64,000 nucleotides of DNA, taken from assembly GCF_963678635.1 (NCBI RefSeq), contig NC_087065.1, positions 20,349,623 through 20,413,622 on the forward strand, in the 5' to 3' direction. This DNA comes from Symsagittifera roscoffensis (taxonomy: Eukaryota > Xenacoelomorpha > Acoela > Convolutidae). How positions within the stretch are numbered: position 1 is the stretch's first letter; each line of letters opens with the position of its first letter. The notes beneath the pieces are model-generated. The model saw nothing but the letters and a program-made list of their open reading frames with translations. It did not search any database and was not told where the DNA came from. The translations under genes were made by a program, and so were the position numbers. Below are positions 38,836-52,000 of this stretch, piece by piece.

Positions 38836-40454
38836 AACATCCGCTAAAGGACTTCTCCCACCTCTCGCTGGTCCTATTTGATAAAAACAGGTATATTTTC
38901 ATAATAACCGTATTTATCGAATAGGAATTTTAGTTCCCTTATATATAATTTGTGCAGCAATTAACTGTTTGGCATTAACTTGTGTGAAAAAAATTGAGAA
39001 ATTGCATTTAAAGTCCAAGCTTTGCTATTTTTTTTCGAATAGCTCAAATAATCTCTGAAGTTTGATAACCTAGATTCTAAGAAATAAAAAAAATGCCACC
39101 TTTCCTCGTAAAATTACAATAAAAAATGGTTGAAAAATTGCCCAAATGAAAGTTGCCATGTTAGAATTACAGTAAAAATCTATTCACATGGGCATGCCCA
39201 CATCTTTCATCGCAGTTTAGTTAGTATCAAGAGTCATTTTCAAATGACTTTTGTAAATTCACTTACCTCTATCCGTTTGCGAAAGGATTTTGGGCGAGAA
39301 TTTCCTCTCTGCTAACTCACTGTAAATGGGAATCAAATTTTCGTTACTACAAACAAGTTGGCAATATTGTTTTTACGGTTTTTTTTCGTTTCAAAGTTTA
39401 TGTAAGCAATATCAGAACTTTAGTAAATTCTCTCCAACGAATGAGAAAACATATACAAAAAACATCACAGTTTGTTCATTAATCGACGAATCTAAATAGC
39501 TAAATAGAGCTTCACACCACTTGTGATAGGACACAAACAGCGTAACAACTAGCCAAAAAATCTACTAAGAATTCAATATATTTATGTTCAATGAAAATAA
39601 CGTCAAAACAAGGATAGCCGCATATTTAGCAAGTAGCAGAGAATGTTCTGACCTGGTTCAAGTAAATGTTTTGTTTTGTTTAAATAGTGTCGTTGTTTGT
39701 ACGTAATTAGAATAGAGAAGGATACGAATGGGTAAAACCGTTAGTGAGTTAGGCACAGTCGACAATAGTTGTCTTCAAAATGCAAAAAAAAAACATTTAA
39801 TATTTTTAGAAAAACAGCTTTTTCTAATTGTTTGCTGATTGATTCATTGATTTCAAAACTAGTTTTTTTTATGAGTAAACCTTTTTCACTAATTAAAGAA
39901 GCAATTTCTTTAAATAAGATCTAACCAGCATGCTGTATTTGCTCGAAATTAGACAAAAAACGAAAAACTTCAAAAATATATCACTCGACCCATTCTGATA
40001 ATAAGCCAATTTAGTTGCAATGTTGTTGAAACATAGTTGAAATATCATTGAGAGAGACAACTTTACGATTCAAAAATGAAGGCGCCAGCATCGAGTATAA
40101 GCTAGCGTTCGATTAAATACATATACTGAAACATGGATAGCCTGCTGCTGAGTCAGTAGCGCAGACTGTCCCGACCACATTTCTATAATTATGTCTAAGT
40201 GTCGATTATGCCTGGTAAACTAGGCATAATCGACAACATTTGTCAGTGAAAAAGGAACAAAAAAGTTTCCCCGAAAAAACTTCTAAATTGAATTGAATTT
40301 GAATTTAGAGACAGTATAAAGATCACATATGTGTACTTAAATACTGCATCAAGGATACTGTACGGCTAGTGCAGCCCAACTAGCAGTAACCTAAGGGAAA
40401 CCTAGATAAATGAGTGAAAGCAAAACCGAGTTAAAATATGAGTGTACACGAAAT
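38836..40454. other. AT-rich intergenic stretch, no gene seen
   Basis: Very AT-rich. Only short ORFs without motifs. The last part (about 40260-40454) may be the 3' untranslated region of the LINE that follows on the minus strand. GTCGAC-containing short motifs near 39765 and 40200 look alike, but no repeat unit was defined. Confidence 0.45.
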
Positions 40455-42207
40455 TTACCCTATAAACATGTCAACAAGTAATCGATTGTCATTTAAGTAC
40501 ACTTTTTTTAATTTAACGTAAAAGTCTTTCTTCTGTTTATCAGTAAACTCGTTAAGGTTAAGAGGCAATAGGTTATTTGACATTAGGAAATTATAGGATT
40601 TCACAATTTTGTACGAAACCGAATTTTGTGCTATTTTTGATTTTCTCAAAGGTAAGGGTATACAACCTAAGCTATTCGACCGGGTACTACGACGCGTTTT
40701 CACATAATCAAGATTCAAAAATTTTAAAGGCGATTTTCCAAGGTACTGAAAAATTGTCTCGGAAAACAATTGGCTGATAAAAATTTTATGTACACTCTGA
40801 AGTTGGAATTTTGAAAAAAAAAACTCCGACACATGATCATATTTTTGAAGGAAGAAAATGGTTCTTATGATTTTTTTCTGTGCCAAGAAAATTTTATCAA
40901 GGTTTGATTTCGATATACATCCATAAGCTAATAAGCCATAAGAAATTAATGGAATCACGTATGCAATGTAAAACTTAATTAATGCCTGTTTAGAGAAACA
41001 AGATCTTCCTCGATATAAAACACCATTAAATTTGGAAATTTTCGTGCAAACTTTTACAGTCTGCATATTAAAATTCAATTTTTTCTTTCTTTATTTTCCA
41101 TGTTTTCACCAGCAATGGAAATTGAGGCATCAGGCATCGCTTTACCAAAACCCACTAGTTTACTCTTGTCTGTATTAATCGATAACTTGTTGACATTACA
41201 CCAGTCATTTAGGCTCTGAGTATCTGTTCTGATTTTTTTCAAAAACGCTCTCGTTTTACCAGAACCAACAATAGCAGTGTCATCGGCAAAAAGGCTTATC
41301 TCGGATGTCTTTGTTACATTTGAAATATCATTGATATAAATCAAGAACAATAAAGGACCTAAAACCGAACCCTGGGGAACTCCACAAGTTATTTTTTCAA
41401 ATGAAGAATTTATGATACCATCACTTACAAATTGTACTCTGTTAATTAAATAATTTTTCAACACATTTAAAAATTTACCACGGAACCCTTATTTCTCTAA
41501 TTTAATGATTAAGATATCGTGATCGAGAGTGTCGAATGCTTTCTTAAATTCTAGAAAAAGTGCCATTCCACTATCTCTTCGTTCCAAAACTGAGCGCATA
41601 TATTTGACTATAAGTGAGATTGCATGTACACATGAATGTTTTTTTCTGAAGCCAAACTGTTCAGGGCAAAGAATTTTATACTTCTGTAAAAATTTGACCA
41701 TTCTTCTATAAATTAGTTTTTCAAAAATTTTGCTTATAGTTGATAGAAGGCTGATGGGTCGGTAATTACCAAAATCAATTTCACTTCCACTTTTGAACAG
41801 GGCAATCACTTTCGCTATTTTACAATCGTCAGGAAAAGACTCCGAGCCGAACATTTCATTAAAACAAACAACTAAGATCTTCATAATGACTGGTGCACAA
41901 AGTTTAATCATTACATTACTCAAACCATCATGACCAGTCGAGTTTTTGTTCATCAGGTTCTTAATAACCTTCGCCATTTCATCAACATCAGTGGGAAAGA
42001 AAACAAAAGTATCAGAGTTTCGTGAAACTTTATCGTTGTATTTAAACTCTCAAAGTTTTTTGAAAGTGTGGGTCCAATGGTAGCAAAAAATTTATTCGTG
42101 TCATTCACCTCTAATTTGCACAAATTAGATTTCTTTTTCCCACAAAATTTATTGAAAACTTGAAACATTTTTTTTGGAATCATTACAACTTCCAAGTTGA
42201 TTGTCAC
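40455..42207 (-). pseudogene. LINE reverse transcriptase, frameshifted
   Basis: ORF 41977-41489 carries the entry region (NSTGHDGLSNVMIKL), FGNYRPISLLSTISKIFEKL, the thumb-side FGFRKKHSC and motif A as LFLEFKKAFDTLDHD. Here Glu replaces the first catalytic Asp. ORF 41464-41075 has GVPQGSVLGPLLFLIYIND and motif C as LFADDTAIV, with both Asp kept. ORF 41078-40455 is the C-terminal region with a YVIPLISYGLLAYG segment. Frames change near 41480 and 41076. It is predicted inactive. Confidence 0.85.
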
Positions 42208-42521
42208 AAAACTTTCTTTTCTCCGTCATAATAAGCTTTTTCGCCTCATTTCTGAATTTTTTTGAATTTCGCTTTTGTTTCATCGTTCGGAAGTGCTACC
42301 ATTTTTTTCTGAGCAGCGTCTCGTTTTTTGCATATTTGTTTCAAATTGTTGAAAATCCAAAATTTTTTTTCAATTGTTTTGTAAAATCAATTGGTTTAAA
42401 AGGACAAAACTTATCAAAAACATTAATCATTGAATACGTTAAACCGTGGATTTTTGTATTTACTGATTCCTTATCACTCAACTTTTCCAATTCGACATGA
42501 AGAAGAAATAATAACTTGTCA

Positions 42522-43272
42522 TCAAGCTTCAGTTTTTTTAAAATTTCTGGTATAAATAACAGTTTTGCAAGGCATTTCAACCAAAAACGGCAATTCACCC
42601 AACAATGCATAGTGATCACTAATTGTGGTTTTGATAACTGTCACCGGATAAAAATCTTCTGTTATAAAGTGGTCAATGCATGTTGCACTATTTTCAGTAA
42701 CTCTGGTTGGTTCACTCAAACAAAAATCCAAATCAAAAGATTTTAAAAGCGTTTTATAACTTAACACTTCTGGTTTTTCATCCTTGGCAAGAATATCAAA
42801 ATTAAAATCTCCCACAATAACTGGATTTCTTTTTAATAATCGAAGTTCATTTAATAGATAATCCAGATTTTCTAGAAATGTTGAATATGTTTGATTAGGT
42901 GATCTATAGACCGTGCATATAGTAAAATAAGTTAATTTGTTCCAAATAGTTATGGTAAGATACTCCAAATCAGATTTTAAATCCTGAAGAATAAATTCAA
43001 CTCCCGTTCTGACAAAAAAAGCTACAACGCCACCCCTTTTTTCCCTATTTTTAAAAACCCCTTTTTGATACCCATCCAACTGAAAAAAAATCCAAAAAAT
43101 CATTGTCAGTTAGCCATGTCTCGTATAAAGCTATAACTAATGGTTTTTGTTTGAGTGAATCAACCAAAACACATAGCTGGTCATGATGTAATCTGAGTGA
43201 TCTTATATTAAGAAAAAGCACACCTTTTTCCCCCCAATATTTGCTTCCATTAGGTTTCCCAAAAAAGAACAA
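42522..43272 (-). pseudogene. LINE endonuclease, frameshifted
   Basis: ORF 43272-43051 has FLNIRSLRLHHDQLCVLV and ALYETWLTDND, the N-terminal Asn and Glu motifs of the exonuclease-endonuclease-phosphatase fold. ORF 43103-42522 continues with TICTVYRSPNQT, VIVGDFNFDIL (catalytic Asp-x-Asn) and TISDHYALLGELPF (Ser-Asp-His). All metal and catalytic motifs can be read, with a frameshift near 43090. Confidence 0.85.
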
Positions 43273-43305
43273 AAAATTTAAAGCAAGAAGCTAAGTATAG
43301 AGTAT

Positions 43306-43766
43306 TTATGTTCCCGCGTTACTTTCCGCATCATTTGTAATACACTGCGGTGCACGTAGACCTATGCTTTTTTTAGCAGGAGGAGACACATGCTCAATGA
43401 CTGTTTCCAACAAGCTACACAGCCGGTCCAGTTTGTTGTCATCCTTATCATGTTTGCGCTTTCCAACATAAAATTTACTCAAAGTTTTACCTTTCTCTCC
43501 ACTAGTAGGAAACGTAGTATTTGATTTAGAACCAGCAAAGCTATCACCTTGAGTAGATCCACTATACACATGCATCTGTACATCTTTATCAACACTTCCA
43601 TTCTGCCCTGTCGTCTTTAATGGCATTCAGCACGCGAAGATCCTTAATTTCCGTCTCAAGGTGGGATATAATATCGTCGGCAATATCTTACATCCATAAG
43701 AAGGGAGCGAATTTGCTCGATATCGTTTAGATTCGCTGCTTTGATTTTGTCACTAAGAATCTGCAT
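43306..43766 (-). pseudogene. LINE ORF1-like fragment
   Basis: From ATG 43766, a short helical stretch (QILSDKIKAANLNDIEQIRS) runs into a frameshift near 43680 and continues as HLETEIKDLRVLNAIKDDRA and ORF 43626-43306, which is polar and low-complexity. It lies directly upstream of the endonuclease in the same orientation. No RRM, zinc knuckle or esterase was seen. Assignment is by position and coiled-coil character. Confidence 0.45.
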
Positions 43767-44104
43767 TTCGAAAATAACGAAAGAAAGCAAGCGAGAGAAT
43801 TTGAATTAGGGCGACCGTTTAGCGAGCATTTGCTTTTCTGTCTGAAAACTATTTAATAAGTTTATCACAACAATTAGGCTTATTCTAATTTCTAGCAGAA
43901 TTTAAAAAATATATATATATTAAAAAAAAACATTCTCCTGCAAAGTAAGCGTTATATGAAGCTACCAATATGCAGCGTTATATTAAACTTTTCTCTTTAA
44001 CAGAAGTGATCGTTTTGTACAGCTTTTCTTTTAAACAGACGAAGCTGTGCTTCGCTAACACTAGCCAGAACACAAAAACGCAGCTCTATAAAATGTCAGC
44101 TTCT

Positions 44105-44167
44105 CGGATTCGATCTGCAACCAGGAGAATATGAGTCTCACGCACTAACCACTCGGCCACGGACGCT
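44105..44167 (-). repeat. tRNA-derived SINE head
   Basis: The reverse complement has a perfect RNA polymerase III A box (TGGCCGAGTGG at 44149-44159) and a weak B box (GATCGAATCC at about 44105-44114). The 3' side does not pair with the 5' acceptor sequence, so it is not a working tRNA. It looks like a Ser/Leu-type tRNA relic at the head of a SINE. Confidence 0.6.
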
Positions 44168-44169
44168 TA

Positions 44170-44530
44170 ATTAATAATTAAACATAACCAATAGACACCC
44201 TTTATACTCTTTGAATTTCGAGAATAATTTATGATTGGCGCTTTTTTGATAACAATAATCCAACTTGACAAAACTTGATCAACGAGTAAAGTTTTTATTC
44301 CGCTGGAAATCTTGAAGCCAAAATTCCACTTTCGAAACTAGAAGTATTTCACGATTGTTTGCACCAACCATTTGCACGTTCGTATTTGCAGAGAGCTATT
44401 TACGTCACGTTCAGCAGATGAATTTCAATTGAACTCAAAATCAATATTTTAAGACTTTCCTGAAAAAAAAATCAGCAAGACCTATATAAGAGCCTTAACT
44501 ATGTTCATTACTCTTAATCACAAGCACTAG
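44170..44530. repeat. Dispersed repeat R, copy 1
   Basis: About 360 bp. Diagnostic parts (plus strand): CTTTGAATTT, TTTATGATTGG, AAAACTTGATCAA, ATTCCGCTGGAAATCT and CAGCAAGACCTATATAAGAG followed by TTCATTACTCTTA. The same order is found at 47195, 50275, 52150, 53740, 58425 and 62585. Confidence 0.75.
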
Positions 44531-45302
44531 CCACAAATAAAACAGATTATATAAAATTTCCTATATTACATATCGTGATTATAGCAAAAGTGCCCCCAAA
44601 TAAATGAAATCTTTTAATGAACACTTTGATTTGGGAGTAAGGTTAGAAAAAAGGTACTAATACACTGGTCGCAAGCTTGCAAAAGTAATAAGACCTACTT
44701 ACTTGCTCGCTTTACTCGCTCGAAATTAGACTACAAACTTAAAAATCAAGCCGTTTTTCTCGACACAGAAACTTATTGGAAATTTTTAAGGTCGTTCGAA
44801 TCACGACTTAGACGACTTTAAAAATTATTCGATTCATAGCGATGATTATTTGTGTACCTAATTTTGTTTAGAAATAAAAAAAAACTAATACACCCGAAGA
44901 CATAAGCTACTCCCCATTTTCAATGGTCTGCACAATAACACTGAAGAAAAACGTTAACTCATAATGTGCGACTTCTGCTGAAAAATTGGTTGTCTGGAGC
45001 GATCATTCAAAAACTAAATATGGTCAAAACGTTTATAAAAAATATATATCTCTACCATTCCCGGAAAAGGTCTAATTTGATGATGCGTGCTAACCACAAG
45101 TGTTGAAAAATTGTGTTCGCATAAACGTCTACCTTTGTTTTTTGACTGCTCTTTATAACTAAAATCTAGACTATCAAATAATCAATTAGAATCGAACAGT
45201 GACTTAAAAAGATACAAACAAGCGCTATACAATCAATTCAAACTTCAGTAGTATATAATTCAAAAATATCTATAGATTAGATTAATTATGCCGTCTACGA
45301 CA

Positions 45303-48300
45303 TTAACAATCGTAACTGAGTTGATCAGCCTGAGAGTCTGTATTTGCAACATTTTCTACATGACCTCTGTTGTTGAAATCTGCACTAGTTGATGTGTTAT
45401 GATTTGGGTGTTGTGGTGACACGTATTGGTCTACGAGTACTTCTCCAGCAGCATTCTTGATGCGCACTCTGCCAGAGGAGTAGCGTGTCTCTTGTCTCCC
45501 GTCCGGGTACTGGATCTTACACGTACCATCCGGGTACTCTCGCTTCTGAAGAGTAGAAAGCTTGGTAAATTTAATAAATCAAAAACAATTTCAGTTTGAA
45601 TAGAAGCGCATCGCACGCACGAATAATTGCAGGATGTAATCGAAATCGAAATGTCCCTGCTTTCAATCTCTCAACATCCTATAATTGAAAAAAGAGAACT
45701 TTTGGATGTCTAGCTCGTTGTCCATTTACATTGTACTCATATTGGGTTAAGCATTCACTCTACTGTGGTTGGGCTAAACTTAAATGCGTGGGGCGACAAT
45801 TCGTAACAGTAGGTTAAGCGGGGAAAACTGATTCATGGCGCACTATTCCTCTCATACCGCATGTAAGCGCATCGCAGCAAGCGCGTTCTACTTACCAATG
45901 CCTTGTTACGAATTGTCGCCTGTCACAAATTGTCGCCTGTCACCAACTGTTGCCTGTTACGAAGTATGGCCCTACCAATTAAATAGCTGTGTGATAGGGT
46001 AACTATACCTTGTACTGTGGCGTGTGTATCTCCTTCTGTCCGTTGGGGTAGAAGATGGTTTTGGTGTGGGAGGAGGGGTGGGTGTGTAGGACAGTGCCGT
46101 CACTTAGAGTAGTCTCTTCCTGGCCGTCCGAGTAGCACACCTTCACACTCTTGTCTGGGAAGAAGATCTCCTTTGTACCATCCACCAAATGCTTCTCCAT
46201 CTGACCACTACACATTAAAACAATACCACCAATCACTCAAAGATTCGATAAGAAAACAAAACAGCAATAAAGCATCCATAGCTTTTTCTATCTATTAGCA
46301 TGCAACCACCAGCCAACACTATTCTATAGTGCAAATAGACTTAGTACCAAATGTACTTGAACCCAGAAATGATATGCTTAAACAACCATCCACAAATTCT
46401 TTTGGCAATCACAGAAAGGCTAGCAAATGTTTGACGCACTCAGACATGATTTTGCAAACTACCGTGATTTCCAAAACATTTTTCAAAAATTCAAAATTAT
46501 AGATATTTTTGATTCAACAAATCTAGTAATGTTACCATTTTCAGACTAGCAGTAAAGTGTAATGAATATTGAATGCTCCAGCAAACCTGTTCTATACTGA
46601 CTATTCTTTGTCAAAACAGTCCAGACGCTCATATACTTCATTATTCACGTGTAAACTTTGGACATGTAGGTACAAGTGAGCTAAATCCAAAGGAAGCGAA
46701 AACAACATCCCAGTTTAATTCAAACATAATCCAGATGCAACCAGTTATTTATTAAAATTATGCAAAACAGATATTTTTTTTTCGTTTCGCTGTAAGATAA
46801 GCATGTCCCTTACCAATCGAACTGGAGTACTTCTAGTCCGTCTGGATATTTAGTTTGAGTAGTCTTAGTGGCCGCATAGTAGTACAACTAAAACAGATAC
46901 ATTTATCAACTAATCGGAAATAGTAAAAACTCAATCATTTTGACCAGATAAGGAAAATAGTGTGATGACTAGTGATGTCCATTTAAAAAATAATAAAAAT
47001 TATAGAAATTGTTGGCACCAATTAAAGTTGTTCCAAAACTATTTAAGTTTTTCTTTAGCAATTTAAATTTTTCTGAATTCAGTTTTTGAACAGTTTTTTG
47101 TTTACTAGTTTTGTGTACATTTTGCAATTTCGACAGATGGGAAAGGGAGTTTCGCATCATTTGCGACACAAAAATGAATGGCAATGATTACCAGCAAATG
47201 AACATAGCCAACAGACAGTTACAAAAAAAAGAGTAATAAACGCAAGAAAACTGAAAAAAAAAAACTTTTGAATTTCAAATAAAAATTAGATGGCCTTTAT
47301 GCTCTTTAAATTTGTAGAACAATTTATGATGTAGAATATTTTGTTAAAACTAACCCAATTTGAGAAAACTGGATCAATAGGTATAATTTTTAATTCGCTG
47401 GGAAATCTGATAGTTAATTTCCATTTTCAAAATTAGAAGTCGATCACGTTTTTCGTGACCTTTACAATTTTGCTGTTCGATTGTGGAGTTTGCCTTCTTT
47501 TTAACAATAGAAATGCACTGAAAGAAATCACAACTCAAACCGCGAAAAATTAAAATTGAGCATGAACAAATTTTAAGACTTTTTCCTGAAAAAAAATCAG
47601 CAAGACATTTATAACTACGTTCATTACTCTTAAGAATACAAATCAAAAATCGAAAAACCTCTAAAAAAAATTCTTTTTTGTTTTGTCAAATAGAGTTATA
47701 AACATAGCAAAAAGGAACGAAACATTCCTGAAACAAAATACTTGCACCATAGAAACTTTTTAAAGATATTTCAAAATGATACGAAGAAACCGAACTTTTC
47801 TGCGGGACCTAAGCCGACAAAACTCAGCAGGCACGAAAGTCTTAAATAGTCGAACATTTTCAGTTTCCACAAAAAACAGGACTTAAATCGAACCTCTGCG
47901 AGTTGTCGTCTCAAGCATGAGTGTTACCACTGCACCAAATGCACAGAACAATCCTTGAAGTTAAAGAAACAAGGACTTCCAAAAATTTTACATTAACATG
48001 AAAAAATCAAAAAATAGACAAAACTTCTTGGAACTCAATTACTTGCACAAAACCGGAATACACTGAAATGTTTTATTTTTAATTTGAGTGGAAAATGCTT
48101 AATTTTTAGGTAAACTTGGTACTGCGGAATCTAGGCCGACAAAAAGCAGACAAACAGAAGTCCGGCAAAGATTTTTTGACCCGCGGACAATTTTCCGCTC
48201 ACAAAAAAAAACAGGTCCTCGCAAGATTCGAACCATTGACCTTTGTCTTTATAAGCAGTTACTTTAGCTCTTCGCCAAATACTCGAAGTAAAGTCTGACG

Positions 48301-49016
48301 TTTGATTTTATATGAACCAAAGGTGACTTGATTCAAGTGATTCTGTTTAACTAATTGCTAAGACAAAAATTCTATCTTGCGATTTGATAACGCTTGCTAA
48401 TCGCAAGCGTAAGCAAACAAATCGAAAGCAATTTTTTCGAGCAAGCAATTTTTTCGAGCAAGCATACAACCACAAAATTATCAAATTTTACTTATTTTGT
48501 CGTGAAAACCTCAGGTTGTTTGCTTTTTTCCTGGAACTCTGAATTAAGAAATTAATTGGCATGATTAAAAGGTGTAGTTTGGCGTAGGATCGAATTCCGC
48601 TCCGGCAATTTTTTTTTTCAATTTGAATTGCTCAATTTAAGCTAAAACTTTTATTTAAATTAACTGGACTCAAAATTTACATTTGAATAAATTAAAATTG
48701 AAGTAAAAATTTAACCTCATTTAATTTGTTTTTTTAAATGGACATCACTGGTAATGACCACTGCATTTGTCGAAAAGCTAACGGAATTACTCTTGGATAA
48801 TTTGATAACCCCTTCAATCACTTTAATTTCCTTAATTCACATATCATGAGATATCTCCCTCGCCCCTGCACTCACCACAGATCCGTCCTGGCTGGTCTTC
48901 TTGTAGTCTCCGTTAAAAAAGAAGATGGTGACACTCTTTCCATCAGGGGAGACTTCTTTGCGGGTGCCATTGTTAAACACGAACTCCACCATCCCATCCG
49001 CCAGTTTATTCTCAAC
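45303..49016 (-). CDS. CENPJ: CENPJ exons for the G-box domain
   Basis: Four exons: 49016-48876 (VENKLADGMVEFVFNNGTRK), 46887-46814 (YYYAATKTTQTKYPDGLEVL), 46207-46009 (GQMEKHLVDGTKEIFFP, YPNGQKEIHTPQYK) and 45545-45303 (KREYPDGTCKIQYPDGRQET). The (Y/F)PDG and (Y/F)xNG turns repeat about every 20 residues, as in the single-layer beta-sheet of the G-box. A Ser/Asn-rich tail of about 35 residues follows the domain before the stop. Confidence 0.93.
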
Positions 49017-52000
49017 CTAAAGCGAACATTATCTGCACGCTATCAGAAATCAGCCAACAATCAGTTCAGCATAGACTATTTAGCGCCTAAAGCTGAAGTT
49101 TTTAGCGACTCAATTATCGAGTCTACTCAAACTTCGCAACCAGAATCTATGAGATCGCAGCAAAATTATATTGGAATGATGTCAACTTTGGATCAATGGT
49201 TTTTCACAACCAGTAACTATAAACTGTACTAACCACGTCGCAAGAACTAGAGTCGAGACTATGTGTAACATCATGAGTAGAGTGAGTCTGATGCTCCAAT
49301 GACTGTTCTGGAACAGAGGACGAAACTTGAGTTCTACTTTCAGGCGAAGACATTCCCATTTGAACACTTGGCCCCTTATTGGGTCTCGTATCATCAACCT
49401 TCGGTTTTGCGTCAAAAGATACAGTCGCTGTCTTTCGCATTCCCGATTGATTAGCTTTCAGTGAACTACTTCTAGTAATAGTAGCTGATTTTGATTTAGT
49501 CGTTTCAGTTGGCGGCTCGGAAGTGTTGCTTTTCTCTTCCTTCTTCGGTTTAGCATTGCTGATAGCTGGTTTAGTGACCGTTGACTGCTGGGCAGATAAC
49601 TTTTTGTTAATCAGGTCCAACGCATTTGCAGGTTTCTAAAAACGAATCTTGGCCAATCCAAAAAAAAACATACTTCTAATTCTGAATTGATTTTCAAGAG
49701 TTAAATTATTAGTTAAATAATTAGACAACATAAATAGGAATTGGCTAAACCAGGAAAAAAAAACTTGCCAGATTCAAAGCGTATAGTCGCAATTTTTTTT
49801 TCATAACCGTATTGTTGTTAGCGCGACAAAACATGGATAAAAATAGACATCAAATTGTAACTAACAGTCATCAAACAGATGTGATCAAATCTCACCTGTG
49901 CAGCAGTGTTCTTGGCTGCCGCCGAGGTGGCCGCCTGTTTCTTCATGTGTTCTATTCTAAGTCGTTCCAGCTGCTGATTGGCTGTCTTCAGCTCCTCGAT
50001 CTGCTTCTTCTGAGTCTGCACTGTGTTGTTCAGTCTTTCCACTGTACTGCTCCATTTGGCCTCCTTCAAATCAACAGCTTAAGGATTTATTTAAAAAAAA
50101 GTAACTGTTCCCAAACATATTCAAAGATACATTAACAAAAAGTGCTAATGAACAAGCGAACCGAAAAAAAATCTACATTTTCTCAACTTTCGAAAACAAA
50201 TTGCATCCCATTAAAGCTCTTTGAAATTCATAATATTTCAAGGCTGAAACTTTTATGATAGCACTGGCAATTCTAAACATAGTCAACAGACAGTTGGAAA
50301 AATTTAGAGAGCTCAAGGAGACAGCTCTTTGAATTTCAAGAATTTATTTTTTTTTTATAAAAACTACCTCAATCAGAGAAAACTGCCAAAGGTTTTTGTA
50401 TTCCGAAGGAAAACCTAAAGAAGAAGATCCGTTTTTGAACCTAAACCTGAATTGGAAAGGCTTATTTGCATCCCTTGTAGCAAATGAATTCGAATTGAAC
50501 TTAAGAAAAATCAAAAACCAAAACGCAAAAGATCAAGTTTAGCGTGATCGAAGTTTAGAACTAATTTAAACACTTTACTGCTGGCCAGGCATTGGTGTTA
50601 ACGGTCCAACTCCTCACTGCCCGCTCACTATTTTCTCACCTGATTTTTGTTAAATTGTGAAGTTATACTCGGGTTACTGACCTATACAACTTTGGACACA
50701 TGAGACTTGTTTCGGATTTTTTTATATGTTGAAAAACTAATTTAAAAATACAAAAAAATCAACACGACATATACATCTTCAGTACGCTCATTAACACTCA
50801 AAAACTAAATCGACTTATAAAACTGCAAGTAGAAAAATTATGTTTTTTTTCTTCGGTTCATGAATTGTAAAAACCAGCTTTCAAATGAATCAAAATATTC
50901 ATACCACATTCATAAAAAAGAACTACAACAAAAACGTTGGTTTTTTTTCTCCAAATTGCTGTCGTTATTGAGCGTGATGTGATGAAAGAATTTTAAAAAA
51001 AAATTTTAAGAGTCGTTTGAATAACGACAAAAATATCGTGAACATGATAAATCGTATGACCAATTCCAATGTTAATTTATGGTACCTGACATTGCGTGGA
51101 AAACAAAGCACTAAAACACCCAAATCAATGGTCGGAACAATAAAAATATTAGCGTTTAGAAATAAATACCGACCACCGTGGTTTCAGGAGAAAATTAAGA
51201 TGGATTTTATTTAAGCCACTTGTAAAACTCGATTGATTCGTGATAAAAAAACCTGAAAAGTAAAAAATTTATCCAACTATGTCTGCGAGCGAAAGTTAAA
51301 TAAGACACTACATTTTAAACTCTAAGAGCTTCCTTTGTGGTAGTCAAAACCGCCTGAAAGAAGTGAGAGTGATCGGAATAAAAAACACTAAAACCAATGA
51401 AAATTCTCTGAACTCATATGTAATTATTTAAGATCTTCAGTGTCACTTAAAATCAACTTAATCTTGCTCAAAAATTAATGAACGCCTTCTGCGCCCGAAG
51501 AAATTTAACGCGCGTCATCTCAACCCAGAGACCTGCATATCTAGATAATATCCATCTGGACTTAAAGGAATATAGTTATCCTTTCCTCGCAAGGCGGCAA
51601 TACGCTTCTTTACTCTGAGGCGAATCTTTGAAAACGCAGGCAACAAATAACCGGGGAAAATTGAGCTCTTAAAAATCAATCAAACATGAAATGAGTATGA
51701 AAAGAAAATCTTGCGACCGCTGCCAATGGAGCCCAATATCTATCTTGTGCGAGATAGGCAAACACTTAGACAGTCCACTGACAGTCGGCTTCTAAGAGCA
51801 TTCGAGTAATTGCTTTCACAAATCATTGAAAAGAAATTACTATGCAGCAATGATTTTGCTTTATTTAAACAGATAAAAACTATGTTCATCGACTCTTAAA
51901 AAAACTGGTCTAACGACAGGCGTTGCTTGGTTAATGATCCAATATACTCTTACAGCAAAAATCTCATCAGCAAGACGCTGCAGTGAAACCTGTTTAAAAT

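Larger units (their letters stand above)
40455..43766 (-). mobile_element. Degenerate CR1/Jockey-type LINE
   Basis: In order on the minus strand: an ORF1-like coiled-coil fragment (43766-43306), an apurinic-type endonuclease (43272-42522) and reverse transcriptase (42207-40455). This order and the RT and endonuclease motifs are those of non-LTR retrotransposons of the CR1/Jockey group. There are at least four frame breaks. No long terminal A or microsatellite tail was defined at the 3' end (about 40450). Confidence 0.85.
43767..45302. other. Intergenic region between the LINE and the CENPJ 3' end
   Basis: AT-rich. Contains a tRNA-derived SINE head (44105-44167) and one copy of the dispersed repeat R (44170-44530). 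The CENPJ 3' untranslated region should lie just below 45303. No other gene seen. Confidence 0.5.

Noticed and set aside
44105-44167. Functional tRNA gene
   Set aside because: A perfect A box but a poor B box, and no acceptor stem pairing; better explained as a SINE head.
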